Assembly: GCA_013698195.1 (NCBI GenBank)
Contig: JACCVK010000369.1
Coordinates: 1 to 5,763, forward strand
Length of the DNA stretch: 5,763 nt
Source: Actinomycetota bacterium
GTDB taxonomy: Bacteria; Actinomycetota; Thermoleophilia; Gaiellales; Gaiellaceae
Reading direction: 5' to 3'
In this document: positions 5,663 to 5,763 of the stretch, in pieces
Layout: each line of letters opens with the position of its first letter
How positions within the stretch are numbered: position 1 is the stretch's first letter
The notes under the pieces: model-generated
The model's input: the letters and a program-made list of their open reading frames with translations, nothing else
Told to the model about the DNA's origin: nothing
Database searches by the model: none
Translations under genes and position numbers: made by a program

Positions 5663-5763
5663 TCACTCCGCCAGCTTCACCACGACGTGCTTGATCCGGG
5701 TGTACTCCTCCATCGAGTAGAGCGACATGTCCTTCCCGTAGCCCGACTCCTTGAAGCCGCCGT
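5663..5763 (-). CDS. Aldehyde dehydrogenase, C-terminal end; probable 4-aminobutanal dehydrogenase (partial)
   Basis: The last 32 codons and TGA of a gene entering from the right edge read GGFKESGYGKDMSLYS, then MEEYTRIKHVVVKLAE. The pattern GG-x-K-x-SGYGKD followed by an aromatic-rich YT...KHV is the conserved C-terminus of NAD(P)-dependent aldehyde dehydrogenases, and SGYGKDMSLY with a VKxx ending closely resembles 4-aminobutanal dehydrogenase (E. coli PatD/YdcW) as I recall it. That enzyme oxidises 4-aminobutanal to 4-aminobutyrate, the step after putrescine transamination, which agrees with the aminotransferase at the other end of this operon. The catalytic Cys and Glu and the NAD site are outside the window, so substrate is inferred from the tail and context only. 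The permease fragment starts 16 bases downstream. Confidence 0.88.
   Translation of the reverse strand, partial: GGFKESGYGKDMSLYSMEEYTRIKHVVVKLAE

Overview
The window is GC-rich, densely coded DNA with every supportable gene on the minus strand, so transcription runs from position 5763 towards 1. The lipoprotein-type PotD with a Gly/Asp-rich linker after its Cys, the GTG starts, the GC-rich codon use and the protein flavour suggest a high-GC actinobacterial lineage, perhaps Thermoleophilia-like. That placement is by feel and not by any search. No RNA gene, mobile element, CRISPR array, terminator or convincing promoter was seen, and no non-coding gap exceeds about 40 bases.

In transcription order the genes are: the last 32 codons of an aldehyde dehydrogenase resembling 4-aminobutanal dehydrogenase (PatD/YdcW type); an APC-family amino acid/polyamine permease reduced to an N-terminal piece and a C-terminal piece in different frames; a single-domain universal stress protein; a complete spermidine/putrescine ABC importer in the order ATPase (potA), binding lipoprotein (potD), permease (potB), permease (potC); and the first 180 codons of a class III PLP aminotransferase that runs off the left edge. 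Junctions are either overlaps (GTGA, TGATG, ATGA) or gaps of 10 to 37 bases, so this looks like one long operon whose promoter lies beyond the right edge.

Together the genes describe polyamine use: uptake by the ABC importer (and formerly by the APC permease), transamination of putrescine to 4-aminobutanal, then oxidation to 4-aminobutyrate. The components are of known families. I see no clearly new system. The most unusual point is the permease: its two ends are joined at a 10-base sequence that reads correctly in both frames (N-terminal ...GWAV, C-terminal LGGV...), as expected of an internal deletion of roughly 0.9 kb between short direct repeats, or of an assembly misjoin. The join also creates a GTGA stop/start overlap preceded by GGAGG, so the C-terminal piece might be translated by re-initiation.
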